Assembly (NCBI GenBank): GCA_023393895.1
Contig: JAEXBT010000105.1
Location: forward strand, 1-22,352
Reading direction: 5' to 3'
DNA: 22,352 bases
DNA from: Pseudomonadota bacterium
GTDB taxonomy: Bacteria; Pseudomonadota; Gammaproteobacteria; Xanthomonadales; Xanthomonadaceae
In this document: piece by piece, positions 15,746 through 22,352 of the stretch
Layout of the letters: every line of letters starts with the position of its first letter
Position numbering within the stretch: the stretch's first letter is position 1
Position numbers and translations under genes: made by a program
The notes under the pieces: model-generated
What the model saw: only the letters and a program-made list of their open reading frames with translations
Told to the model about the DNA's origin: nothing
Databases searched by the model: none

Positions 15746-16962
15746 ATGAACAGCTTGCCCACTCAGGATGCGCCGTTTCACGGGAACTTCCGCGAAGTGT
15801 TCGGCGCCTTCCTGCGGCTCGGGCTCACGTCGTTCGGCGGCCCGATCGCGCACATGGCCTACTTCCACGAGGAGTTCGTGACCCGGCGCCGCTGGCTGGA
15901 CGAATCCGCCTTCGCTCGCCTGCTCGCGCTGTGTCAGTTCGTGCCGGGACCGGCGAGCAGCCAATTGGGATTCGCGATTGGCCTGCGTCGGGCAGGCTGG
16001 CGTGGCGCGCTGGCCGCCTTCGTGGCGTTCACCCTGCCGTCTGCATTGCTGATGCTGCTGTTCGCGCTCTCGGCTGCGCACCTCGGATCGGAGCAGAACG
16101 CGCCGATCCTGCATGGACTCAAGCTGGTGGCGGTGGTGTTCGTGGCGCACGGATTGATTGGCATGGCCCGGCGCTTCCTTGTGGGCCTGCCGCACGTGCT
16201 GATCGCCGTGATCACGATGGTGATGATCGTGCTGGCGAGCACCGCGTGGATGCAGCTCGCCGCGATTCTGTTCGGTGCGCTGCTGGGCGTGGGACGGGTC
16301 CGGGAGGCCATCGCCTCGAATGCTGCGGCCGCGAATCGAACGGCCAGCTCGATGCGTGCTGGCTGGGCGTGGTTTGGTGTTTTCCTCCTCGGTCTTGTGC
16401 TCGCGCTGGCGTGGCCCTCTGCAGGCCCCGATCCGGGCAGCGTGGTTGCCGCCTTCTACCGGGCCGGCGCCCTGGTTTTCGGTGGCGGGCATGTGGTGTT
16501 GCCATTGCTGCAGGAAGAACTGGTCGGCACCGGTTGGATGCGTGCTGATGATTTCCTGGCGGGATACGGCGCCGCACAGGCACTGCCCGGGCCGATGTTC
16601 TCGATCGCCGCGTATCTCGGTGCCGACTCATGCAAGGCTCCCGACCGCTGCTGGGGGCCGGGGTGGCGCTCGTGGCCGTGTTCCTGCCGGGCTTCCTGTT
16701 GCTGCTGGCGGCGTTGCCGTTCTGGGAACAGTTGCTGCGTCGCGCCTGGGCGATGCGTGCCGTGGCCGGGGTGAATGCCGCGGTGGTCGGCCTGCTGGCG
16801 GCGGCGTTCCTCGACCCGGTCTTGGCTGAGGGTATAGGAACGCTGGGCGATGTTGCGATCGTCATCGCAGGGTTCGTGTTGCTGCAGTCCACGCGCCTGT
16901 CGCCGTTGTGGATCGTGGCGTTCTGCGTCGTGGCGGGCGTACTGCTGCAGATGCCGGCTTAG
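15746..16962 (+). pseudogene. chrA: Chromate transporter, frameshifted
   Basis: ChrA-type (CHR) transporters export chromate. The first frame, from ATG 15746, has the first CHR domain (LRLGLTSFGGPIAHM, CQFVPGPASSQLGFAIG) and most of the second (FGGGHVVLPLLQEELV, ALPGPMFSIAAYLGA). After GADS (about 16627) it turns into Cys/Trp/Arg-rich nonsense ending at 16774. The missing end continues in the next frame (from about 16630: LLGAGVALVAVFLPGFLL, GVNAAVVGLLAAAFLDPV) to 16962. Loss of one base, perhaps a C before ATG 16630 or a G in the GGGGG run near 16658, explains it. Joined length would be about 405 aa, normal for a two-domain ChrA. It may be a real pseudogene or a sequencing error; no classic slippery heptamer is seen. 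The ribosome-binding site before 15746 is weak. Confidence 0.85.
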
Positions 16963-17022
16963 GCGCTCCGCGAGGTCGGCAGCGTCGACATTCCCTCACC
17001 ATGCCTGTGCGAGGATGCGACG

Positions 17023-19479
17023 ATGAAGAAGACCTCAAGCAAGCGCCCACGTTCGGGCAAACCCGCTGCTCCCGACAGCGCGAAGCCGAAAAAGAGCCGG
17101 ACCACCCACGCCACGAAGAGCGGGAGTGGTCGGGGCAAGGCTGCGAAGTCAGAAAAACCGATGCCGGCTTGGATGCCTGAAAGCGCCAGGAAACGCGCGC
17201 GCGGCCAAGCTGCCGGCCAAGCGCGCCCGCACGCGCGCGCATCCGAGGATCCGTATCGCCAGCGCGAGGCGCGTCGCTACGCCGAGCCGATCGCGAGTCG
17301 TGATTTCATCCTGCAGCAGCTCTCCGCGGCCGATGGCCCGATGACCGCCGAAGAGTTGGCCGAGGTTCTTGCACTCACCGAGGGCGAACGCCGCGCGGCG
17401 CTGGACAAGCGGCTCGGCGCGATGGTGCGTGATGGCCAGCTGTTGCAGAACCGTCGCGGTGGCTTCGTTCCGGCGCGCGAACTCGATCTCATTTCCGGCA
17501 CCGTCATCGCCAACCCGGAAGGCTTCGGCTTCCTTCGCCCCGACGCAGGCGGCGGCGAGGACCTGTTCCTGCCGCCGGCGGAGATGCGCAAGGTGCTGCA
17601 CGGCGACCGCGTGCTCGCCTCGATCACCGGCATGGATCGCCGTGGTCGCAGCGAGGGCGCGATCGTCGAGGTGCTCGAGCGCCGCGTCAGTCGGTTGGTG
17701 GGGCGCTATGACGAGGAAGCCGGCGTCGGCTTCGTGGTGCCGGACGATGCGCGCATCCAGCGCAACCTGATGATTCCGCCCGATGCGCGCAACGAGGCCA
17801 AGCGCGGTCAGCTGGTGGTGGCCGAGATCACCCAGCCACAGGACGCGAGGCGTCCGCCCATCGGCCGCATCGTCGCTGTGCTGGGCGACAAGCTGACTGC
17901 TTCGCTGGTGGTGGAGACTGCGATCCACGGGCACGACATCCCACACGAATTCCCGCGCGAGGTGCTGGACGAGGCCGCCGCGGTACCGCTCGAGGTACCG
18001 CCGGCGCTGGCGGCCGAGCGGATTGACCTGCGTGCCCTACCGCTGGTGACGATCGATGGTGAAGATGCCAAGGACTTCGACGACGCGGTCTACTGTGAGC
18101 GCCTGCGCAACGGCTGGCGGCTGGTCGTGGCGATCGCCGACGTCTCGCATTACGTGCGACCCGGATCGCCGCTTGACGAGGAGGCCGAGAAACGCGCGAC
18201 CTCGGTGTACTTCCCGGGCTTCGTGGTGCCCATGCTGCCGGAGACGCTGTCGAACGGCATCTGCTCGCTGAATCCGAAAGTGGACCGGCTCTGCTTCGTC
18301 TGCGACATGCAGTTGAACAATCGCGGCGAGGTCGCGTCTTCGGAGTTCTACGAGGCAGTCATGAATTCGCACGCGCGGCTGACCTATACCCAGGTCTGGA
18401 ATGCGGTGGGCGAGGGCATTCCCGACGAGGATCGCGAACAGGCCGAGGCAGCGATCGGCGACCTCATCGGCCATGTGCGCCATCTGCACCAGCTCTACGG
18501 GCAGATGGCAAAGGCACGTGAGCGCCGCGGCGCGATCGAGTTCGAATCCGGAGAAGTGCGCTTCGTCCTCGACAACCGCGGCGAGGTCACCCAGGCCGGT
18601 ATGCTCCAGCGCAACGATGCGCATAAGCTGATCGAGGAATGCATGATCGCGGCGAATGTCGAGGCGGCGAAGTACCTGCTCGACAAGCGCATCCCGGCGC
18701 CGTACCGCATCCATGAGCGCCCGCCGGAGCTGAAGTACGCCGACCTGCAGGAGTTCCTCAAGGAGTTCAAGCTGTCGATGCCGCCGTGGAACAAGGTGCA
18801 TCCGCGAGACTTCACCGCGCTGATCCAGAAGGTGCGTGAGCGTGCGGACGCGGCCCTGATCGAGTCGGTGCTGCTGCGCAGCCAGTCGCTGGCGGTGTAC
18901 TCGCCGGCCAACGTCGGCCACTTCGGCCTGGCGCTGGAAAGCTACGCGCATTTCACCTCGCCGATCCGCCGCTATCCCGACCTGCTCGTGCATCGCGCGA
19001 TCAAGCACGGGCTGGCCGGTGGCGATGCGGACGATTACCGCTACAGCGCGCGCGACATGGATCGGCTGGCGCTGCAGTGCTCCGAGCGGGGCCGCCGCGC
19101 CGACGAGGCGGAGCGCGAGGTGGACGAGCGTTATCGCGCCGCGTGGATGGAGAAGCACGTCGGCGGGGAGTTCGATGGCGTGATCAGCGGGGTGACCAGC
19201 TTCGGGTTGTTCGTTGAACTCGATGATTCGAAGGTCAACGGCCTCGTCCACGTGACCCAGTTGCCGCACGACTACTACCACTTCGATGCGATCCGCAAGA
19301 CGCTGACAGGCGAGCGTCGTGGCCGCGAATTCCGTTTGGGAGACCGCGTCCGCATCGTGGTGCTGAAGGCGAGCCTGGAGGAGCGCAAGATCGACTTCCG
19401 GCTGGTGGAGGAGGATGCGGGGATTCCGCCACGACCACCCCACGGGCAGCCGGCACGGCGGACCAAGCAGAAGTACTGA
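17023..19479 (+). CDS. rnr: Ribonuclease R
   Basis: RNase R is a processive 3'-5' exoribonuclease that degrades structured RNA, used in rRNA quality control and with tmRNA. The 818-aa protein (E. coli 813) has a Lys/Arg/Ala-rich N-terminal extension (1-85), a winged-helix domain (about 88-150), cold-shock domains (about 155-310), the RNB catalytic domain with the metal-binding cluster D345, D351, D353, D354 (TIDGEDAKDFDDAVYCE), and an S1 domain at about 712-800 (GVISGVTSFGLFVELDD). The basic tail usual in E. coli is short here (PARRTKQKY); the basic residues are at the N-terminus instead. ATG 17023 has GAGG upstream. rlmB follows by 28 nt, the conserved rnr-rlmB arrangement. Confidence 0.96.
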   Translation: MKKTSSKRPRSGKPAAPDSAKPKKSRTTHATKSGSGRGKAAKSEKPMPAWMPESARKRARGQAAGQARPHARASEDPYRQREARRYAEPIASRDFILQQLSAADGPMTAEELAEVLALTEGERRAALDKRLGAMVRDGQLLQNRRGGFVPARELDLISGTVIANPEGFGFLRPDAGGGEDLFLPPAEMRKVLHGDRVLASITGMDRRGRSEGAIVEVLERRVSRLVGRYDEEAGVGFVVPDDARIQRNLMIPPDARNEAKRGQLVVAEITQPQDARRPPIGRIVAVLGDKLTASLVVETAIHGHDIPHEFPREVLDEAAAVPLEVPPALAAERIDLRALPLVTIDGEDAKDFDDAVYCERLRNGWRLVVAIADVSHYVRPGSPLDEEAEKRATSVYFPGFVVPMLPETLSNGICSLNPKVDRLCFVCDMQLNNRGEVASSEFYEAVMNSHARLTYTQVWNAVGEGIPDEDREQAEAAIGDLIGHVRHLHQLYGQMAKARERRGAIEFESGEVRFVLDNRGEVTQAGMLQRNDAHKLIEECMIAANVEAAKYLLDKRIPAPYRIHERPPELKYADLQEFLKEFKLSMPPWNKVHPRDFTALIQKVRERADAALIESVLLRSQSLAVYSPANVGHFGLALESYAHFTSPIRRYPDLLVHRAIKHGLAGGDADDYRYSARDMDRLALQCSERGRRADEAEREVDERYRAAWMEKHVGGEFDGVISGVTSFGLFVELDDSKVNGLVHVTQLPHDYYHFDAIRKTLTGERRGREFRLGDRVRIVVLKASLEERKIDFRLVEEDAGIPPRPPHGQPARRTKQKY

Positions 19480-19507
19480 GGGAGCGTCCGCCGCCTACAA
19501 TGGGCGG

Positions 19508-20254
19508 ATGAGCAAGGCTTCCCAATGGATCGCGGGCATCAACGCGGTGGCGTCCGCGCTTGAACACGATGCCAGCCACGTGCTTGAGGTGCTGGTCGAG
19601 GCGGGCGGGCGCAATGCGCGGCTGACCGAGATCGAGACGCAGGCACGGCGGCTTGGCATCGATGTGCGCCGCGTCGCCCAGCAGGCGCTCGATGGCGTTG
19701 CCGGTGGCCTGCGCCACCAGGGCGTGGCCGCGCGTTATCAGGCTGCCAGGACTTGGAGCGAGCACGAGCTAGCGGAACTCGTCGAGCAGGCTGACGGTCG
19801 CGCGCTGCTGCTGGTGCTTGATGGCGTGCAAGATCCGCACAATCTCGGCGCCTGCCTGCGTTCGGCTGCGGCCGCAGGTGCGACCGCGGTCATCATCCCG
19901 CGCGACAAGGCGGTGCAGGTCAACGCGACGGTGCGCAAGACCTCTGCCGGTGCCGCAGATCGCATCCCTGTGGTGGCGGTGACGAATCTCTCGCGCACCC
20001 TGCGCGACCTGCAGAAGCAGGGTGTCTGGCTGTACGGACTGGCCGGGGAGAGCGAAGCCTCACTCTATGGCATCGACCTGAAGGGCAACGTGGCGCTGGT
20101 GCTCGGCAGCGAAGGCGAGGGACTGCGCCGCCTGACCCGCGAGACCTGCGATGCGCTGGTGCGCATCCCGATGCCCGGGGAGATGGAAAGCCTCAACGTC
20201 TCGGTGGCCGCGGGCATCGTGCTGTTCGAGGCCGTGCGCCAGCGCGGCGCCTGA
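19508..20254 (+). CDS. rlmB: 23S rRNA (guanosine-2'-O)-methyltransferase RlmB
   Basis: RlmB methylates the 2'-O of G2251 in the 23S rRNA P-loop using S-adenosylmethionine. The 248-aa SPOUT enzyme has an N-terminal rRNA-binding domain (1-80) and the trefoil-knot domain with motif 1 (LDGVQDPHNLGACLRSA, 104-120), motif 2 (VLGSEGEGLR, about 197-206) and motif 3 (IPMPGEMESLNVSVAAG, about 220-236). Start ATG 19508 is preceded by GGGCGG; the longer frame from 19415 lies inside rnr and lacks family similarity. The stop lies 13 nt from that of the converging RNase T gene. Confidence 0.95.
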   Translation: MSKASQWIAGINAVASALEHDASHVLEVLVEAGGRNARLTEIETQARRLGIDVRRVAQQALDGVAGGLRHQGVAARYQAARTWSEHELAELVEQADGRALLLVLDGVQDPHNLGACLRSAAAAGATAVIIPRDKAVQVNATVRKTSAGAADRIPVVAVTNLSRTLRDLQKQGVWLYGLAGESEASLYGIDLKGNVALVLGSEGEGLRRLTRETCDALVRIPMPGEMESLNVSVAAGIVLFEAVRQRGA

Positions 20255-20271
20255 GCGCGCGAACGCCTCAG
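20251..20271. terminator. Candidate bidirectional terminator spanning two stop codons
   Basis: CTGAGCG (20251-20257) pairs with CGCCTCAG (20264-20271) with one bulged C. The arms contain the stop codons of rlmB (20252-20254) and of RNase T (20268-20270). No T tract is present, so termination strength is uncertain. Confidence 0.4.
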
Positions 20272-20945
20272 TCGATGCAGTCCTCGTCGCTGGCGAGGTC
20301 AGCGGCGGCCACCGGTGCGGCTTGGACGCGCGGCCACTGGTTGGCGATCCGGCAGAACAGCTGCGCGGTGATCTCGGCGTCGTACACCGCTGAATGCGCG
20401 TCCGCGGCATTCCACTGCAGCCCCGCGGCCTGCACCGCGCGGGCGAGCACGGTCTGCCCGTAGGCGAGGCCGGCCATCGTCACCGTGTCGAACACACTGA
20501 AGGGGTGGAAGGGGTTGCGCTTGTGCTTGACCCGGGCGATCGCCGCATTGAGGAAGTTGAGGTCGAAGTGCGCGTTGTGCCCGACCAGGATCGCGCGCTG
20601 GCAGCCGTGCTTCTTCACTGCCGTGCGCACCGCATCGAAGACGTGATCCAGCGCTTCCTTCTCCGGCTTGGCGAGGCGGAATGGATGGTCGAGCTGGATG
20701 CCGGTCACCGCCAGTGACTTGGGATCGATTTCGGTACCCGGGGCGGGATCCAGGTGCGCGCAGGCGGTTTCGCCGAGAACCAGCCGGCCGCGCTCGTCGA
20801 GGTCGAGCGGCACCGCGGCGATCTCCAGCAGCGCGTGGCGGTTCCAGTCGAAGCCGCCGGTTTCGACATCAACCACGACCGGCAGGAAGCCGCGGAAACG
20901 GGCGGCCATGGAGGGCGTGGCTATGGAGGGCGCTGCGTCGGGCAT
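20268..20945 (-). CDS. rnt: Ribonuclease T
   Basis: RNase T trims 3' ends of tRNAs and other stable RNAs. The 225-aa DEDDh exonuclease has D26/E28 ([10 protein letters not shown]), D128 ([11 protein letters not shown]) and H184/D189 ([10 protein letters not shown]). The insertion [28 protein letters not shown] is typical of RNase T and separates it from DnaQ-type proofreaders. The start at ATG 20945 is favoured by the frame; ATG 20909 ([10 protein letters not shown]) is an alternative nearer the family start. It begins 9 nt after the DUF2063 gene stop, so it is probably the last gene of that transcript. The C-terminus adds an acidic tail (ASDEDCID). Confidence 0.94.
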   Translation of the reverse strand: MPDAAPSIATPSMAARFRGFLPVVVDVETGGFDWNRHALLEIAAVPLDLDERGRLVLGETACAHLDPAPGTEIDPKSLAVTGIQLDHPFRLAKPEKEALDHVFDAVRTAVKKHGCQRAILVGHNAHFDLNFLNAAIARVKHKRNPFHPFSVFDTVTMAGLAYGQTVLARAVQAAGLQWNAADAHSAVYDAEITAQLFCRIANQWPRVQAAPVAAADLASDEDCID

Positions 20946-20954
20946 TCGCGAAGT

Positions 20955-21707
20955 TTAGCCGCTGCGCGTGCCGATCACCGTGCCTTCGGCGTGCAGGCGC
21001 TGCAGCATCGAGCGTGCGTCAGCGGCGAAGGTGGCGTCATCGGCCAATCCGGCTTCTTCACCGAGCATTGCCAGCAGGGTTTCACCATTGGAATCCTCAT
21101 TGCATTCAAGTAGCTGCAGCAGGCGGAAAGTCAGCGGTGACAGCCGCGCGAAGTGCACCGCCATCGCTGCGTCGCGGCGCACAAGCAGCAACGTCGGTGC
21201 ATCCGGTGGCCTCACTGGTCTATTCGTGGGGCCGATCGTGTCCACCGGCCAGCCATACGCCAGCGGCCAGGCCTGCGGACTGAGCAGCGGAATGCCGGAA
21301 AGCAGGTCGCCATGCGGATCATGCGCGGGCAGCGGCGCGTCGTCGATCTGCGCACGCAGTTCCATCCATTCGTAATGCGCCAGCTCCGCGAGCCACGGCG
21401 CATCGGGGTCTTCGCGGGCGGCCGCCCACTCGATGAACTCCAGTGCGACTTCGGTGAACAGCGGCGTCCGGCAGCGATGTTCGCGATGAAAGTCGTGGAC
21501 GCGCGCATGCCAGCCGGCATCGCCGAGCGTCTTGCGGATGACAGGGAAGTTGGCTGCCAGCAGGCCCTCCACCGCGTTGTAGAACAGGCGGCGATAGACC
21601 GCCATGCGCCGTGGTTCGATGTCCGGTGGCGGGGCTTGGCTTTCGTCGCGCAGGTGCGCGGCGAAGGCGCGCTGGCGCTCGGCCAGCAGGTCGATCAGTT
21701 CAGCCAT
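20955..21707 (-). CDS. hvfC: DUF2063 protein, HvfC/BufC-like partner of the MNIO enzyme
   Basis: This 250-aa protein has the DUF2063 N-terminal domain at about residues 4-100 ([53 protein letters not shown]) and a C-terminal region (about 110-250) with helical and winged-helix-like stretches ([15 protein letters not shown]). In related RiPP pathways DUF2063 proteins bind the precursor peptide and present it to the DUF692 oxidase. ATG 21707 is preceded by AAGGGG at 9 nt; ATG 21713 would place the same site 3 nt away. The gene overlaps the end of the DUF692 gene by 8 nt, so the two are translationally coupled. No signal peptide is seen, so it is cytosolic. Confidence 0.88.
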   Translation of the reverse strand: MAELIDLLAERQRAFAAHLRDESQAPPPDIEPRRMAVYRRLFYNAVEGLLAANFPVIRKTLGDAGWHARVHDFHREHRCRTPLFTEVALEFIEWAAAREDPDAPWLAELAHYEWMELRAQIDDAPLPAHDPHGDLLSGIPLLSPQAWPLAYGWPVDTIGPTNRPVRPPDAPTLLLVRRDAAMAVHFARLSPLTFRLLQLLECNEDSNGETLLAMLGEEAGLADDATFAADARSMLQRLHAEGTVIGTRSG

Positions 21708-22352
21708 GGGCATGCGCCCCTTGCAAGGCGCGGATGCGTGCGAGCTCGCCTTGCAGTTCGACATAGGACGGGTAGTTGAAGTCCCGCTCCAGCAGTGTCG
21801 GCTTGACCCCATGCAACGCGTACGCCCGGTCCAGCAGGCTCCAGACATCGTCCTTCACTGCCGCGCCGTGGGTGTCGATCTTGAGGTCGTCGGCTTCGTC
21901 GTAATGACCGGCGATGTGGTAACCGGCGATGCGCGCGCTGGGCATCGCACCCAGGAACTCGTGCGCGTCATAGCCATGGTTGATGGCGTTGACGTAGACA
22001 TTGTTGACGTCGAGCAGGAGGTCGCAATCGGCGGCATCCAGCACCGCGTTGACGAAGTCGGTCTCGCGCATCCGCTGCCAAGGCGCGGCGTAATAGCTGA
22101 CGTTCTCGATGGCGATGCGTCGTCCGAGGCGCTGCTGCACGCGATCGATGCGCTCTGTCACGTGAGCGACGGTGGCTTCGTCGAAGGCAAGCGGCATCAG
22201 GTCGTAGAGGTGGCCGTCATCGGTCGAGCAGGACAGATGCTCGCTGTAGTGTGCGATGCCGTGGCGCTGCATCAGCGCGGCGATGTCATCAAGCAGGCCA
22301 TGATCGAGCGGCATCACGCCGCCGAGCGACAGTGACAGGCCATGGAGGCTGA
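21700..22352 (-). CDS. hvfB: DUF692/MNIO oxidase, HvfB/BufB-like (N-terminus beyond window)
   Basis: The visible 216 residues are the C-terminal three quarters of a DUF692 protein, now called multinuclear non-heme iron-dependent oxidases. The frame is open to the window edge and reads [11 protein letters not shown], as expected inside the family, so about 70 N-terminal residues lie outside. The TIM-barrel metal-site motifs are present: [48 protein letters not shown] and [12 protein letters not shown] enzymes oxidise cysteine or other residues of small ribosomal peptides (MbnB in methanobactin, TglH in 3-thiaglutamate, HvfB/BufB in copper-binding bufferins). Adjacent DUF2063 points to the HvfB/BufB branch. 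The precursor should lie at higher coordinates. The apparent start at 22317 is internal and should not be used. Confidence 0.92.
   Translation of the reverse strand, partial: SLHGLSLSLGGVMPLDHGLLDDIAALMQRHGIAHYSEHLSCSTDDGHLYDLMPLAFDEATVAHVTERIDRVQQRLGRRIAIENVSYYAAPWQRMRETDFVNAVLDAADCDLLLDVNNVYVNAINHGYDAHEFLGAMPSARIAGYHIAGHYDEADDLKIDTHGAAVKDDVWSLLDRAYALHGVKPTLLERDFNYPSYVELQGELARIRALQGAHAHG

Noticed and set aside
16615..16665. Programmed frameshifting in chrA
   Set aside because: No X-XXY-YYZ slippery heptamer or obvious downstream pseudoknot was seen, and the family is not known for it; mutation or sequencing error is simpler.
18037..19443. A 468-aa frame antisense to rnr
   Set aside because: It is composition-driven, has no recognisable family, and lies opposite the intact RNase R catalytic domain.
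1..22352. CRISPR arrays, insertion sequences with terminal repeats, and riboswitches
   Set aside because: No spaced repeat array, transposase frame or recognisable riboswitch core was found on either strand.

Overview
The window is GC-rich DNA from a gammaproteobacterium, most likely of the Lysobacteraceae/Xanthomonadaceae (Luteimonas, Lysobacter or Xanthomonas relatives). This rests on a TIGR01782-type (Xanthomonas/Caulobacter) TonB-dependent receptor, an rnr-rlmB pair, a PE-LIG-POL LigD with Ku, and strong GC3 bias. The family-level assignment is inference; no rRNA or complete tRNA is present to confirm it.

Layout. 1-650: an integration scar, with the 3' end of a tRNA (CCA included), an intrinsic terminator, a frameshifted N-terminal remnant of a P4-type integrase, and about 300 bp of decayed DNA. 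650-3064 (+): a PepSY periplasmic protein, an OmpR-type response regulator and a sensor kinase, with a terminator-like hairpin between the first two. 3059-4429 (-): a cardiolipin synthase that meets the kinase gene tail to tail. 4430-4875: a divergent intergenic region with a palindrome, four TGTCA-like pentamers at exact 11-bp spacing (Pho-box geometry) and a 5'-UTR hairpin. 4876-9423 (+): a PHP-domain lipoprotein and a TonB-dependent receptor, probably one scavenging unit. 9583-13056 (+): ligD and ku, for non-homologous end joining. 13133-15578 (-): a TerC/CBS/CorC membrane protein, an unlisted 58-aa ORF with a strong ribosome-binding site, and an isochorismatase-family hydrolase. 15746-16962 (+): a chromate transporter gene broken by a 1-nt frameshift. 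17023-20254 (+): rnr and rlmB. 20268-22352 (-): RNase T, a DUF2063 protein (HvfC/BufC) and the start-truncated DUF692/MNIO enzyme (HvfB/BufB).

How the genes work together. PepSY, regulator and kinase look like an envelope-sensing module. The PHP lipoprotein and receptor look like surface hydrolysis coupled to uptake, possibly under phosphate control. LigD and Ku form a complete two-protein repair system. RNase R, RlmB and RNase T serve RNA turnover and rRNA modification. The MNIO/DUF2063 pair at the right edge belongs to the HvfABCD/bufferin class of peptide-modifying systems; the expected DUF2282-type precursor would lie just beyond position 22352, so the most interesting system is only partly visible.

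Limits: everything is read by eye; family calls are from motifs, and no alignment or database search was run.
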